The position numbers and the translations under genes were made by a program. The notes under the pieces were generated by a model that saw only the letters and a program-made list of their open reading frames with translations, had not been told where the DNA came from and made no database searches. From JAICKN01 sp036491415 (lineage in GTDB: Bacteria; Acidobacteriota; Terriglobia; Terriglobales; Acidobacteriaceae), in assembly GCA_036491415.1 (NCBI GenBank), contig DASXCC010000109.1, forward strand, positions 1 to 32,858: DNA of 32,858 bases, read 5' to 3'. Position 1 is the stretch's first letter, and each line of letters starts with the position of its first letter. This document shows positions 24,716 to 32,471 of the stretch, piece after piece.

Positions 24716-26407
24716 TTACCACGATAGCCGAATTAGAGACAATCCTTCCTGCGGCAAATCAAAATTCAACTGCGCTTTTTGCTGATCGACTCGCAGCCAA
24801 TATGGCGACGTCAGCAACTGCAACTGGCCCGCTGCTTCCAACTTTCCGTACTCCAACTTGTCGGGGCTCTGCGGATATCCCATCGCATTCCACGCCGTAA
24901 AAGAGTTGCTGTGTTCGCCGTCCACGCGGAAATGCTCTACATGGACTGTCTTTACTTCCGCAGGAATTCCGCTGACTTGCAGATCAATCGCAGAGTCCGG
25001 CGTGGCACCCTCCACATCGTGATAATTCCAGACAAGAATGCTCATGCTGCGATCATCGCGCGTGGCAATTGCATTGACGTCCGCCTTGCCAGTCACTCCT
25101 GACTTCATCACTTCATCGGTTGAAACAGCACCCGTGCTGCTGACCTCGACGCGATTCCCGCGTAAAAATCCAAACATGCGGAAGGCGTTCAGGACTGGCT
25201 TGTCCACTCCGTTCGTCGCCAGGTCGCGATAACCGACAAAATATGGTTGACCTTCAAATTCAAAGGCCCACGTCACCGCTCCCCTAAAATGAATCCCCTC
25301 GCGAGCGGAGAGCACATAAATCTGATTGAGAACTTCCGTTGTGTAAGTCGCATAGAGTGAACTGTTCCGGTAGCCATCCTCGGGATGCGTGGAAGGCGAG
25401 CACGCAGCGCAACCCTCAGGATCAGATTCGCCGAGAATGACTGGAAGGTCCTTCCATTCCGGAAAAGATTTCACGATTTGAAATCCCTGTTCAATCGCAC
25501 CCAGGTGACGCTGAATTCCCATGCGGATGTGGCCATCTTCAAATTTCGGCGCGCCCTTGGGATGGAAGCTCACGAAATCCAGAGGCGCTCCCATCTGTCC
25601 CGTCGCATAGTTTTTCTCGTGGGCGCAGTGATCAAGAAATGCATTCAGAAACGCGATGGCATTGGGACTTCCCGGCCCGGTCGCGTCCGGCCCTCCAACA
25701 TGCGCGCCTGGCAGCGCTCTGCGCACGGCGTCTGACGCGTAGTCGTAAAGTTCGAAATATTCCTCGCGTGTGCCTTTCCAGTAAGGAATATCCGGTTCGT
25801 TCCACACCTCCCAAAGCCACGTATTCACTTCATCGTCTCCGTAGCGCTCACGCAAATGTTTCGCGAATTGGAAAACCAGCTCGCCCCATTTCTGATAATC
25901 CTTCGGAGGATAGGCCCATCCGGTGAAGATGCTACCTTGCGGAAAATTGTGGCGATAAGGCTCCGGATGAATGGAAAGCGCCTCCGGCATGAATCCAAGT
26001 TCAACCAGCGGCTTCACTCCGATTTCGTGGTAGGTGTCGAAAATCTGATCGACGATCTTCCAGTCGTAAACGGGCTTACCGTTGGCGTCTTCGGTATAAA
26101 CATTCGTCGATCCCCACTTCAACGATGCCGAACCATCTCCGCTGGTAAATAAGTTGTGCGTTCGCACATACACCGGAGCCGGACTCAGAGCAGCAAGTTC
26201 ATGCAATAACTTTTTACCGTTCGGCGCGTAGGTGTAATTAGGTTCGTCGTAGCCGAAATAGTTCCAGACCGGCGTCCATTCACCTTGTTTGTGGTCGGCT
26301 TTTACTTCGATTTGAATCGGAGTTGTAGCGCTTTGAGTTAACGCTGCTAAGGAAAGAAAACAACACAGGAGTGCGGTAACAAAATAAGACCTGAAGAAAT
26401 GACGCAT
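24716..26407 (-). CDS. Exported GH39-type glycoside hydrolase
   Basis: This 563-residue protein resembles GH39 beta-xylosidases in its (beta/alpha)8 barrel. The acid/base is E204 in LWEVWNEPDIPYW, and the nucleophile is probably E327 in VILGESDPEGCAAC. The extra Cys pair after the nucleophile is unusual for xylosidases. VYVRTHNLFTSGDG and YTYAPNGKKLLHEL are also typical of the family start. A beta-sandwich domain covers the C-terminal third. The signal peptide ends near residue 27 (LTQSA). A perfect palindromic operator lies 40 bases upstream. GH39 members hydrolyse beta-xylosides or, in some cases, alpha-L-iduronides and other pentosides, so arabinoxylan or arabinogalactan side chains are reasonable substrates; this is not settled. 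Confidence 0.85.
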   Translation of the reverse strand: MRHFFRSYFVTALLCCFLSLAALTQSATTPIQIEVKADHKQGEWTPVWNYFGYDEPNYTYAPNGKKLLHELAALSPAPVYVRTHNLFTSGDGSASLKWGSTNVYTEDANGKPVYDWKIVDQIFDTYHEIGVKPLVELGFMPEALSIHPEPYRHNFPQGSIFTGWAYPPKDYQKWGELVFQFAKHLRERYGDDEVNTWLWEVWNEPDIPYWKGTREEYFELYDYASDAVRRALPGAHVGGPDATGPGSPNAIAFLNAFLDHCAHEKNYATGQMGAPLDFVSFHPKGAPKFEDGHIRMGIQRHLGAIEQGFQIVKSFPEWKDLPVILGESDPEGCAACSPSTHPEDGYRNSSLYATYTTEVLNQIYVLSAREGIHFRGAVTWAFEFEGQPYFVGYRDLATNGVDKPVLNAFRMFGFLRGNRVEVSSTGAVSTDEVMKSGVTGKADVNAIATRDDRSMSILVWNYHDVEGATPDSAIDLQVSGIPAEVKTVHVEHFRVDGEHSNSFTAWNAMGYPQSPDKLEYGKLEAAGQLQLLTSPYWLRVDQQKAQLNFDLPQEGLSLIRLSW

Positions 26408-26446
26408 TTCCGGACCTGAAGTTCTGGGTTTGTTCAGCCCCGAAAT

Positions 26447-26460
26447 AGTAAACGTTTACC
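26447..26460 (-). promoter_or_regulatory. Perfectly palindromic LacI-type operator upstream of the GH39 gene
   Basis: GTAAACGTTTAC at 26448-26459 is a perfect 12-base palindrome with central CG. It sits 40 bases before the GH39 ATG and 42 bases beyond the CRTAC1 stop. It shares AAACGTTT with the araD site (10 of 12 bases) and fits GNAANCGNTTNC. I found no convincing -35/-10 pair beside it. Confidence 0.65.
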
Positions 26461-26501
26461 GGCACAGATGCTATGGCCTTGTCAGGTTACACAAGCGTTC
26501 A

Positions 26502-28202
26502 TTATTTGGCGGGTTCGGTGACTTGCAGAATCTTGTCAGTAGGAACATTCTTCAACGTCTGCACAATGCCGGAAGGCCAATGAATTTCAATTATGTCGGC
26601 AACTTTGTCCGGCCCCAATCCAAAATGCACCGGACCATCGGCCGAAGAAGCATAGCCTACGCTGGTGGTCATGTGATTGTATTGCGCGCCGACGGCCTTG
26701 CTGACCAGTTTAATGCGCGCGCCAATACCGTCACGGTTGCTCTTGGTGCCACGCAGAGCGATGTCCAGCCAATGGCCGGGGGTCTCGCTGCGGTTCATCC
26801 AGATCTCCGCTTCAGCCCCCAGCGCCGTCACCACGACGTCCACCCGGCCATCGCCGTCGAAGTCGCCGAAGGCGCATCCCCGATGCCGTGCCGCAGGCGT
26901 AGCCGTGAACCCTGCTTCCTCAGTCAAGGCAGTCCATTTGCCGCTCGCGCCTAAATTGCGAAATACCGTGTTGAATTGATCGACCGGCTGGCTTGGCATG
27001 GAAATTGATTCAACGTGCCCCCGGGACACAAACATGTCTTTCCAACCGTCGTTATCGAAATCATAAAATCCCGCGCCAAAGCCGGACATGGGGCGGCTCA
27101 GTTCCCGCATTCCACTGTCCGTTGTCGTTTCCTTAAAGTTGCCTTCCCCTGTATTTTCAAAAACCGGGAATGTCTGGTTGTTCAGCGCGACAAATCCTAT
27201 ATCCGGATAACCTTTGTTTCGAATATCGCGAAAATCGAGGCCCATGCCGGAGATGAAATTTCCATCTTCGGTCAGCGCTACGCCCGTGTCGAAAGCCACT
27301 TCTTCAAATTTGTTTCCAAGATTGTGAAATAAAAAATTGTAGGAAGTATCGTTGGTGACGAAAAGATCTTGTTTGCCATCGAGATCGTAGTCCGCCACGC
27401 CGACTCCCATGCCTTTCCCCACATGATCGCGCAGGCCCCACGCTTTGGAAGCATCCCGGAACGTGCCATCGCCGTTGTTCAGGAAAAGCTGATTAGGCTG
27501 GCCTTTGTAATACTTAGGACTGCAATAGTCCGCGATATGCGCCTGCGCGAAGCCACACAAAGGCTGAACGTCATAAGTCCACTGCATGTAGTTGACGACG
27601 AAGAGATCCAGCAAGCCGTCATTGTTCACATCCACCCAGGCGGCAGTTGTGGCCCAGAAAGGACCGAACTCTGGATCTGGGTTGTTCAAGCTCGCATCCA
27701 GGCCTGCTTTTACTGTGACATCGGTAAATGTCCCATTCCCATTGTTGTGATAAAGCGTGCTGTGGTGCACGCCGGCTACGAAGAGGTCTGGATGCCCGTC
27801 ATTGTCGTAATCCCCAGCCGCTACGCCGATGTCGTATCCGGTTCCCGCAAGCCCCGCTGCATCGGTCACATCGGTGAACACTCCGCCGCCATCATTGCGA
27901 AAAAGCCGGTTGCGATACTTCGCATCGTCCTTCTTCAGCGTCGCGATGTCCGCACCATTGGTGAAGAAAATGTCGGGACGTCCGTCTCCGTTGTAATCAA
28001 ACACCGCCACGCCGCCAGGCATGGTTTCCGGGGCATTCTTCGCCGGAGTTTCGTCGTTCTCCAGGCGAAACGTAATTTTCTTGAACTCAAAACGGATGGG
28101 GCTTGGCGCAGACGCCGCGCGCACATGCGCAACGAAAAAGAAATAACCAGGAACACAAAACGACAGCAGAAAGATCAACCGGAGGGATTTGAACGATTGC
28201 AT
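26502..28202 (-). CDS. Exported FG-GAP propeller protein with ASPIC/UnbV domain (CRTAC1 family)
   Basis: This 566-residue secreted protein has seven repeats with Asp-rich calcium loops: FDYNGDGRPDIF, GDYDNDGHPDLF, VDVNNDGLLDLF, ADYDLDGKQDLF, a degenerate DFRDIRNKGYPDIG, YDFDNDGWKDMF and GDFDGDGRVDVV. These suggest a seven-bladed beta-propeller. The C-terminal 100 residues (GHWLDIALRGTKSNRDGIGARIKLV to TVQ-like end) form the ASPIC/UnbV domain. The start is the ATG at 28202, where a signal peptide begins (LRLIFLLSFCVPGYFFFVAHVRA); an earlier ATG at 28373 lies in the receptor gene and lacks one. It follows the TonB receptor by 61 bases, and a terminator ends three bases before its start codon. 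Proteins of this kind are frequent beside acidobacterial receptors, but their role is unknown. Confidence 0.88.
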   Translation of the reverse strand: MQSFKSLRLIFLLSFCVPGYFFFVAHVRAASAPSPIRFEFKKITFRLENDETPAKNAPETMPGGVAVFDYNGDGRPDIFFTNGADIATLKKDDAKYRNRLFRNDGGGVFTDVTDAAGLAGTGYDIGVAAGDYDNDGHPDLFVAGVHHSTLYHNNGNGTFTDVTVKAGLDASLNNPDPEFGPFWATTAAWVDVNNDGLLDLFVVNYMQWTYDVQPLCGFAQAHIADYCSPKYYKGQPNQLFLNNGDGTFRDASKAWGLRDHVGKGMGVGVADYDLDGKQDLFVTNDTSYNFLFHNLGNKFEEVAFDTGVALTEDGNFISGMGLDFRDIRNKGYPDIGFVALNNQTFPVFENTGEGNFKETTTDSGMRELSRPMSGFGAGFYDFDNDGWKDMFVSRGHVESISMPSQPVDQFNTVFRNLGASGKWTALTEEAGFTATPAARHRGCAFGDFDGDGRVDVVVTALGAEAEIWMNRSETPGHWLDIALRGTKSNRDGIGARIKLVSKAVGAQYNHMTTSVGYASSADGPVHFGLGPDKVADIIEIHWPSGIVQTLKNVPTDKILQVTEPAK

Positions 28203-28205
28203 AAG

Positions 28206-28239
28206 AAAAAAATACAGGGTGGCCGAAGCCACCCCGTAT
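28206..28239 (-). terminator. Intrinsic terminator of the TonB receptor, abutting the CRTAC1 start
   Basis: On the minus strand a 12-base-pair stem (plus 28212-28223 with 28228-28239, one G-U pair) closes on a TTCG tetraloop and runs into seven T residues. Only CTT separates the U-tract from the next gene's ATG at 28202. The hairpin follows the receptor stop by about 24 bases. Confidence 0.9.
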
Positions 28240-28263
28240 GGATTATACCTCCAGCACTTCTTC

Positions 28264-31200
28264 TTAGAAGTAGTACTTGAGGGCGAATGTAACCTGACGG
28301 CTGCCGTTCTTGAAGGCCGGCTTACCAGTCGTGGTCGAATTCGTGTTGGTTTGGGAAACAGCGTTTCCGCCATTGGTGCTGGTCTGAAAGTTCAGCTGTT
28401 CGTCCGAAACTCCCGCCAATCCGAATTGTGGCAACGGATGGTTGAGGAAGTTCGTGGCGGACACGCGGAACTGTACGCTCTGCGCTTCAGTGATCTTGAA
28501 GCTCTTGTAGATTCCCAGATCGCTGTCGAAGTACGACGGCCCACGCAGGTTTGGCCAAATCAGCGCACCTTGCTGTCCATACGCTGGCATGCCAAAGCAG
28601 TTCGGGTTGAAGTACGCTCCAGCAGCATGCTTGGTCGGGTCGCAGATGATCGTCGGCATAACCAAGTTGATCGCATTGGTACCAAACCAAGTGGATGGGT
28701 TAATTGAGGTGGATCTCAATCCGTTGGGCAACAAGAACGTGTTGTCCGGAGCTGTCGGATTGTTACCGGTTGGAGTTGACAGACCGCCTGCAAACACGGC
28801 ATTCAAGTTTCCGTTGGTGCCGGGCTGTAACGGAGCGCCTGACTGGTACGTAGTGTATCCAGACAATTGCCAGCCGTTCACTGTGCCACCAAGGAATTTG
28901 TTGCCATGTACGAAGCTGGGCAGGTTCCACACGTACGACAGATTCAAAATGTGCGTGTGATCATAACCCAGAGTTCCGTAGTTGTTCTTCAAGTTGAAAG
29001 GATCAACCACGGTTCCGTTGCCGGCTCCGTTGCTGGTTTCACCGTCGCGGATACCGAGGTTCTTGCTGAACGTATAGTTCGTCAAGAAGGTGATCGGACC
29101 CGATTGCTTTTGCCACGACGCCTGCAGAGAGTTGTAATTCTGATAGCTGTCGTGAGTGATCAGATAAACGTTCTGATACACGTTAAGTGGACGGTAGTCG
29201 TTGTTGTTGAATCCTGCATTGTAAAGCGCGGAATTCGCTCCGCAATCCGATGAATTGTTTCCAGGATCGCCGTTATTGCAGGAAAGTGGGCTGGGCGAAT
29301 GAATCAATCCATTCGAACCCACGTTGTTGTCAGGCAGCCAGAAACCACCGGGTGCCACGTTGTTAATGTTCAGTACGTTTCCGTTCTGTCCGTTCGTGTA
29401 CTCGTAATCGCTCTTATTGCCCACATAGGACAACTCGAACACGGATCGCCACGGCAGAGCTTGGGAAATAGTTACGTTCCAATCCATCGTACGGGGAACT
29501 TGATTGTCTCCCATGTTGAAGGCTTGAACGCTGGAACCATTCTGCGCCACGCCGGAAGGAGGCGTAAATCCAACGCCGCCACTATCAATCTGCGAATAAC
29601 CGTTCGTAATGTTGGCTGTAGTGAACGTAAATGCACCAGCAGGACCAGCAGCCGGGCCACCTACGTCATTCACAGCGAACTGATAACGGAATACGGCGAA
29701 TCCAGCACGAAGAACAGATTTACCTGTGCCGAAGATGTCGTATGCCATACCTACGCGAGGTTCGTAATAGAACAACGGAGAAGACAATCCAGAGTTCGGA
29801 ATGTTCTTGTCGATCGCGCTCCATACCAGACCAGTGTTAGATGGTGCGGCTGCAGCAGTAGGATCGGTGAAACTTGGGCCGTTGACATACGTCGAAGGAT
29901 CCCAAACTTGCAGACCGTTCGGTGGTCCGTACATTTGGCCAATGTGGTCAAAGCGCAAGCCATAATTCAAGGTCAACTGACGGTTGGCTTTGAAAGAGTC
30001 TTGTGCATAGATAGACCATTGATGGTTGCGAATTGTCTGTGTCGGGAATGAACTGCTCTGCTGGTAGTTCGAAGCACGACCAAGCAAGAAGTCAGACACG
30101 ATGTTATTTGTGGTGGCCGAACCGCCGCCAAGGTTGAATGCACCGATGTCTTCGTTGCCTTCCAAGCCACCGAAGGACTGAATGTTACCGCTGGTATCCC
30201 AGTAGAAACCAGCTTTTACGGTGTGCGAACCAATGACTTTGGTGAAGTTATCGTAAAGAGCGGGATCTTTTTTAGTGGCGCCGAACGTGTTGCCGCCGTT
30301 GTAATCTCCGTCAAACGAGAACTCTTCTATATTTGGGAATACGCCGCCCCAGGGAGCGACGAGGTTGGGAATCTGGCTCGCAGTGTGACCGAACAGGCCG
30401 GTTACATTGAAGCCGAGAGCACTACGATCAACGGCAGCAGGATTCTGCAGCGTTGAAGGATTGATGTAGCGAGCATACGTGAACACGAACTCGTTCGTCG
30501 TTGTCGGACTAAACACGTGCGTGAAGTTGCTCATGATTTCCTGCGAAGTAGTGGCAGCCACTACGTTCGACGGATAAGGCAGATCCCACGGTGGGGTCCA
30601 CCAAACACCAATCGGGTGCTGGTCGTTTTCAATCTGACGGGTATAAGAAACCGACAGCTTGCTGTTGTCGCTGATTGCGTAGTCAACTTTACCGGTTGCT
30701 TCCCAACGGTTCTGTGGAACCTGGGCAACATAGGAAAAGTTATTCCAGCCGTTACCCGCACTGGGTGTGATATTCGGTTTCGGATAGAGACCCATTACAG
30801 CCTGAGCATTTGGATCGAAATCCGATGTCGGCACGGACGTCGCAGTGGCGCCAGCAGGAAGAGCACCGCTGAGGTTGTTATAGGCTTGACCCCAAGTGCT
30901 CTGCAGCTGTTGCGTAAGAGTTTTTCCGGAGGACACAACTGTGTTACCCGGAATTCCGTCGATGGTCGTATTGCTGAAGTCACCGGTAAACTGTTCCGGC
31001 GTCGGCACGTTGTAGTTGATGATGCTTCCCGCCGGGTGCTGTCTCATATATTCATAGCCAGCCCAGAAGAAAAGCTTGTCGTGGTTCTTGTTGAAGCCGA
31101 GGAACGGAAGGCGAACTGGCCCACCGATGTTGCCGCCCATGTAATAGAAGCTCTGGTAAGGAGCCGCCAATGCCGCTGATGTGGAACCATTGGCAATCTG

Positions 31201-32073
31201 GCTGTGGGTGAAAGCATCAATAGAGTTAAATTCGCTGTTGCGCGCGTAGAAGTATCCTTCACCATGGAAGTTCTTTCCACCGCTCTTGCTGAAGGCCTGG
31301 AAAATCGTCGGACCCTTGGCATATTCCGCGCTATAGGACGACATCAGAACTTTTACTTCTGACACCATGTCCTGGTTGATGTTGGCGATCTGCGTTCCGG
31401 CGTTGCCTGGATCGACCAGGTTTGCACCGTCAAGCATGAAGGCCATTGCACCGTTCGGCTGGGTTCCGTTGGAAGAGTACGCGCCAACGGGACCGTTATT
31501 GGTTCCCACGACAGCATCATTAAAGGTGGAACCGTTGCTGATTCCGTTTGTCAAAGCCATGCCAGGCATGAGCTTCAACAATTCGCCAGCATCACGGCCT
31601 TGGATCGGAACGTTCTGAATAAGGCTTTGATCAATCGTGGTGCTGACTTCAGCTGTATCGCTGGGTACGGAGATTGCGCCGGCGTTGACTTCAATCTGTG
31701 TGCCGGCATCTCCAACTTGAAGGCTAATGTTTGGCAGGTTGCGGTTGTCACCTTGCGAGAAGGTAATGCCGCTGGCTTTCCATGTTTTGAAGCCAGTAGC
31801 CGCTACCGTCACCGAATAGGTTCCCGGCTGTACGGCCGTAATTGAGAAATACCCTGTGCTAGTTGAAACAGTGGTACGCGTATCGCCCGAAGACTCATTT
31901 TTCATACTGATCTGAGCATTCGGAACCACGGCACCGCTAGCATCAAAGGTTGTTCCCGTCAGTGTTCCGGTCAACTGTTGACCGAAACATAAAGAAGAGA
32001 ACAGAACAAGAAGCACTAAACTGAGTGCGACTGTTCCACTCTTCCGTACTGCGGAATCAAACTTAAAATTCAT
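28264..32073 (-). CDS. Oar-like TonB-dependent outer-membrane receptor
   Basis: This 1269-residue outer-membrane protein starts with a signal peptide (VALSLVLLVLFSSLCFGQ). A carboxypeptidase-regulatory-like beta sandwich follows (about 33-115, with SGAVVPNAQI, STGYFSITAVQPGTYSVTV). A plug domain (about 135-260, including VPIQGRDAGELLKLMPG and SAEYAKGPTIFQAFSKSGGKNFHGEGYFYARN) precedes the long beta-barrel. The C-terminus ends ALKYYF, with the terminal Phe expected for barrel insertion. Such receptors are a hallmark of Acidobacteriota and are thought to import glycans or other large molecules. The start ATG has GGAG ten bases upstream. It lies next to the sugar genes, so a glycan ligand is likely. 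Two tandem promoters lie upstream and a terminator follows. Confidence 0.95.
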   Translation of the reverse strand: MNFKFDSAVRKSGTVALSLVLLVLFSSLCFGQQLTGTLTGTTFDASGAVVPNAQISMKNESSGDTRTTVSTSTGYFSITAVQPGTYSVTVAATGFKTWKASGITFSQGDNRNLPNISLQVGDAGTQIEVNAGAISVPSDTAEVSTTIDQSLIQNVPIQGRDAGELLKLMPGMALTNGISNGSTFNDAVVGTNNGPVGAYSSNGTQPNGAMAFMLDGANLVDPGNAGTQIANINQDMVSEVKVLMSSYSAEYAKGPTIFQAFSKSGGKNFHGEGYFYARNSEFNSIDAFTHSQIANGSTSAALAAPYQSFYYMGGNIGGPVRLPFLGFNKNHDKLFFWAGYEYMRQHPAGSIINYNVPTPEQFTGDFSNTTIDGIPGNTVVSSGKTLTQQLQSTWGQAYNNLSGALPAGATATSVPTSDFDPNAQAVMGLYPKPNITPSAGNGWNNFSYVAQVPQNRWEATGKVDYAISDNSKLSVSYTRQIENDQHPIGVWWTPPWDLPYPSNVVAATTSQEIMSNFTHVFSPTTTNEFVFTYARYINPSTLQNPAAVDRSALGFNVTGLFGHTASQIPNLVAPWGGVFPNIEEFSFDGDYNGGNTFGATKKDPALYDNFTKVIGSHTVKAGFYWDTSGNIQSFGGLEGNEDIGAFNLGGGSATTNNIVSDFLLGRASNYQQSSSFPTQTIRNHQWSIYAQDSFKANRQLTLNYGLRFDHIGQMYGPPNGLQVWDPSTYVNGPSFTDPTAAAAPSNTGLVWSAIDKNIPNSGLSSPLFYYEPRVGMAYDIFGTGKSVLRAGFAVFRYQFAVNDVGGPAAGPAGAFTFTTANITNGYSQIDSGGVGFTPPSGVAQNGSSVQAFNMGDNQVPRTMDWNVTISQALPWRSVFELSYVGNKSDYEYTNGQNGNVLNINNVAPGGFWLPDNNVGSNGLIHSPSPLSCNNGDPGNNSSDCGANSALYNAGFNNNDYRPLNVYQNVYLITHDSYQNYNSLQASWQKQSGPITFLTNYTFSKNLGIRDGETSNGAGNGTVVDPFNLKNNYGTLGYDHTHILNLSYVWNLPSFVHGNKFLGGTVNGWQLSGYTTYQSGAPLQPGTNGNLNAVFAGGLSTPTGNNPTAPDNTFLLPNGLRSTSINPSTWFGTNAINLVMPTIICDPTKHAAGAYFNPNCFGMPAYGQQGALIWPNLRGPSYFDSDLGIYKSFKITEAQSVQFRVSATNFLNHPLPQFGLAGVSDEQLNFQTSTNGGNAVSQTNTNSTTTGKPAFKNGSRQVTFALKYYF

Positions 32074-32097
32074 TGATCCATCTCCAGTTTGCTAAAG

Positions 32098-32117
32098 GCT
32101 GAGTCACTTGGCTCAGC
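32098..32117 (-). other. Small hairpin in the receptor leader
   Basis: GCTGAG at 32098-32103 pairs with CTCAGC at 32112-32117 across an 8-base loop, 25 bases upstream of the receptor start. No U-tract follows, so it is not a terminator; it may affect leader stability. The 398 bases from 32074 to 32471 hold this, the two promoters described separately, and no gene that I can support. Confidence 0.35.
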
Positions 32118-32192
32118 TCTTGTTAACTGCTCCCCAGGTCGCAACTTCTACGACCCCCTTACATCCGAGTGGCTTACTTCCGCTGCCAAACA

Positions 32193-32316
32193 TAGTACAA
32201 AAGCACTACATAAAAGCCGGGCGCACTTTTATCGTTGATTGACAATCACTGTCAAGCAAATAAAAAGAGGGCTTGGCTTATCTGTAATCGCGTACAAAGG
32301 TAGTACAAAAATACTA
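32193..32316 (-). repeat. Paired inverted-repeat elements downstream of the receptor promoters
   Basis: TAGTACAAAAGCACTA (32193-32208) and TAGTACAAAAATACTA (32301-32316) differ at two bases only. The second is a five-base-arm inverted repeat (TAGTA/TACTA), and the first keeps all but one pairing base. On the transcript strand each lies just after a TTGACA promoter, at about +1 (second) and +11 (first). They are candidate binding sites for a common regulator. Confidence 0.65.
32227..32255 (-). promoter_or_regulatory. Receptor-proximal promoter copy A
   Basis: TTGACA (plus 32250-32255), 17 bases, then ATAAAA (32227-32232). The predicted start near 32219 gives a leader of about 145 bases. The -35 is embedded in TTGACAGTGATTGTCAA, a six-base-arm inverted repeat, a possible second binding site. 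Confidence 0.6.
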
Positions 32317-32324
32317 GGCGCGAT

Positions 32325-32353
32325 TTTTATCGTGGTTTAACGTTAACTGTCAA
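32325..32353 (-). promoter_or_regulatory. Receptor-distal promoter copy B
   Basis: TTGACA (plus 32348-32353), 17 bases, then ATAAAA (32325-32330), with the same hexamers and spacing as copy A, 98 bases further upstream. ACTGTCAAGCAAA over the -35 and TTTTATCGT over the -10 are identical in both. The spacer contains TTAACGTTAA, a ten-base palindrome. Confidence 0.6.
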
Positions 32354-32471
32354 GCAAAAATCTCCATCTGAGCCGCCGTGACCTACTTTTGACATCTCTG
32401 GTAACCAATTTCAGGCTTTTCGCTCAAAAACTCATTTGCACAAAGGCTCAATTGCCGCAATTTGCTTGACT

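Noticed and set aside
27369..28280. 303-residue open frame on the plus strand opposite the CRTAC1 gene
   Set aside because: It mirrors the repeated Asp-rich codons of the propeller gene, has no ribosome binding site and no recognisable domain.
28203..28373. Longer start for the CRTAC1 protein at 28373
   Set aside because: It lies in the 3' end of the receptor gene and crosses the terminator; the signal peptide begins at 28202.
29299..30051. 250-residue open frame opposite the TonB receptor
   Set aside because: Shadow of the receptor's codon use; low-complexity Arg/Val-rich text and no start signals.
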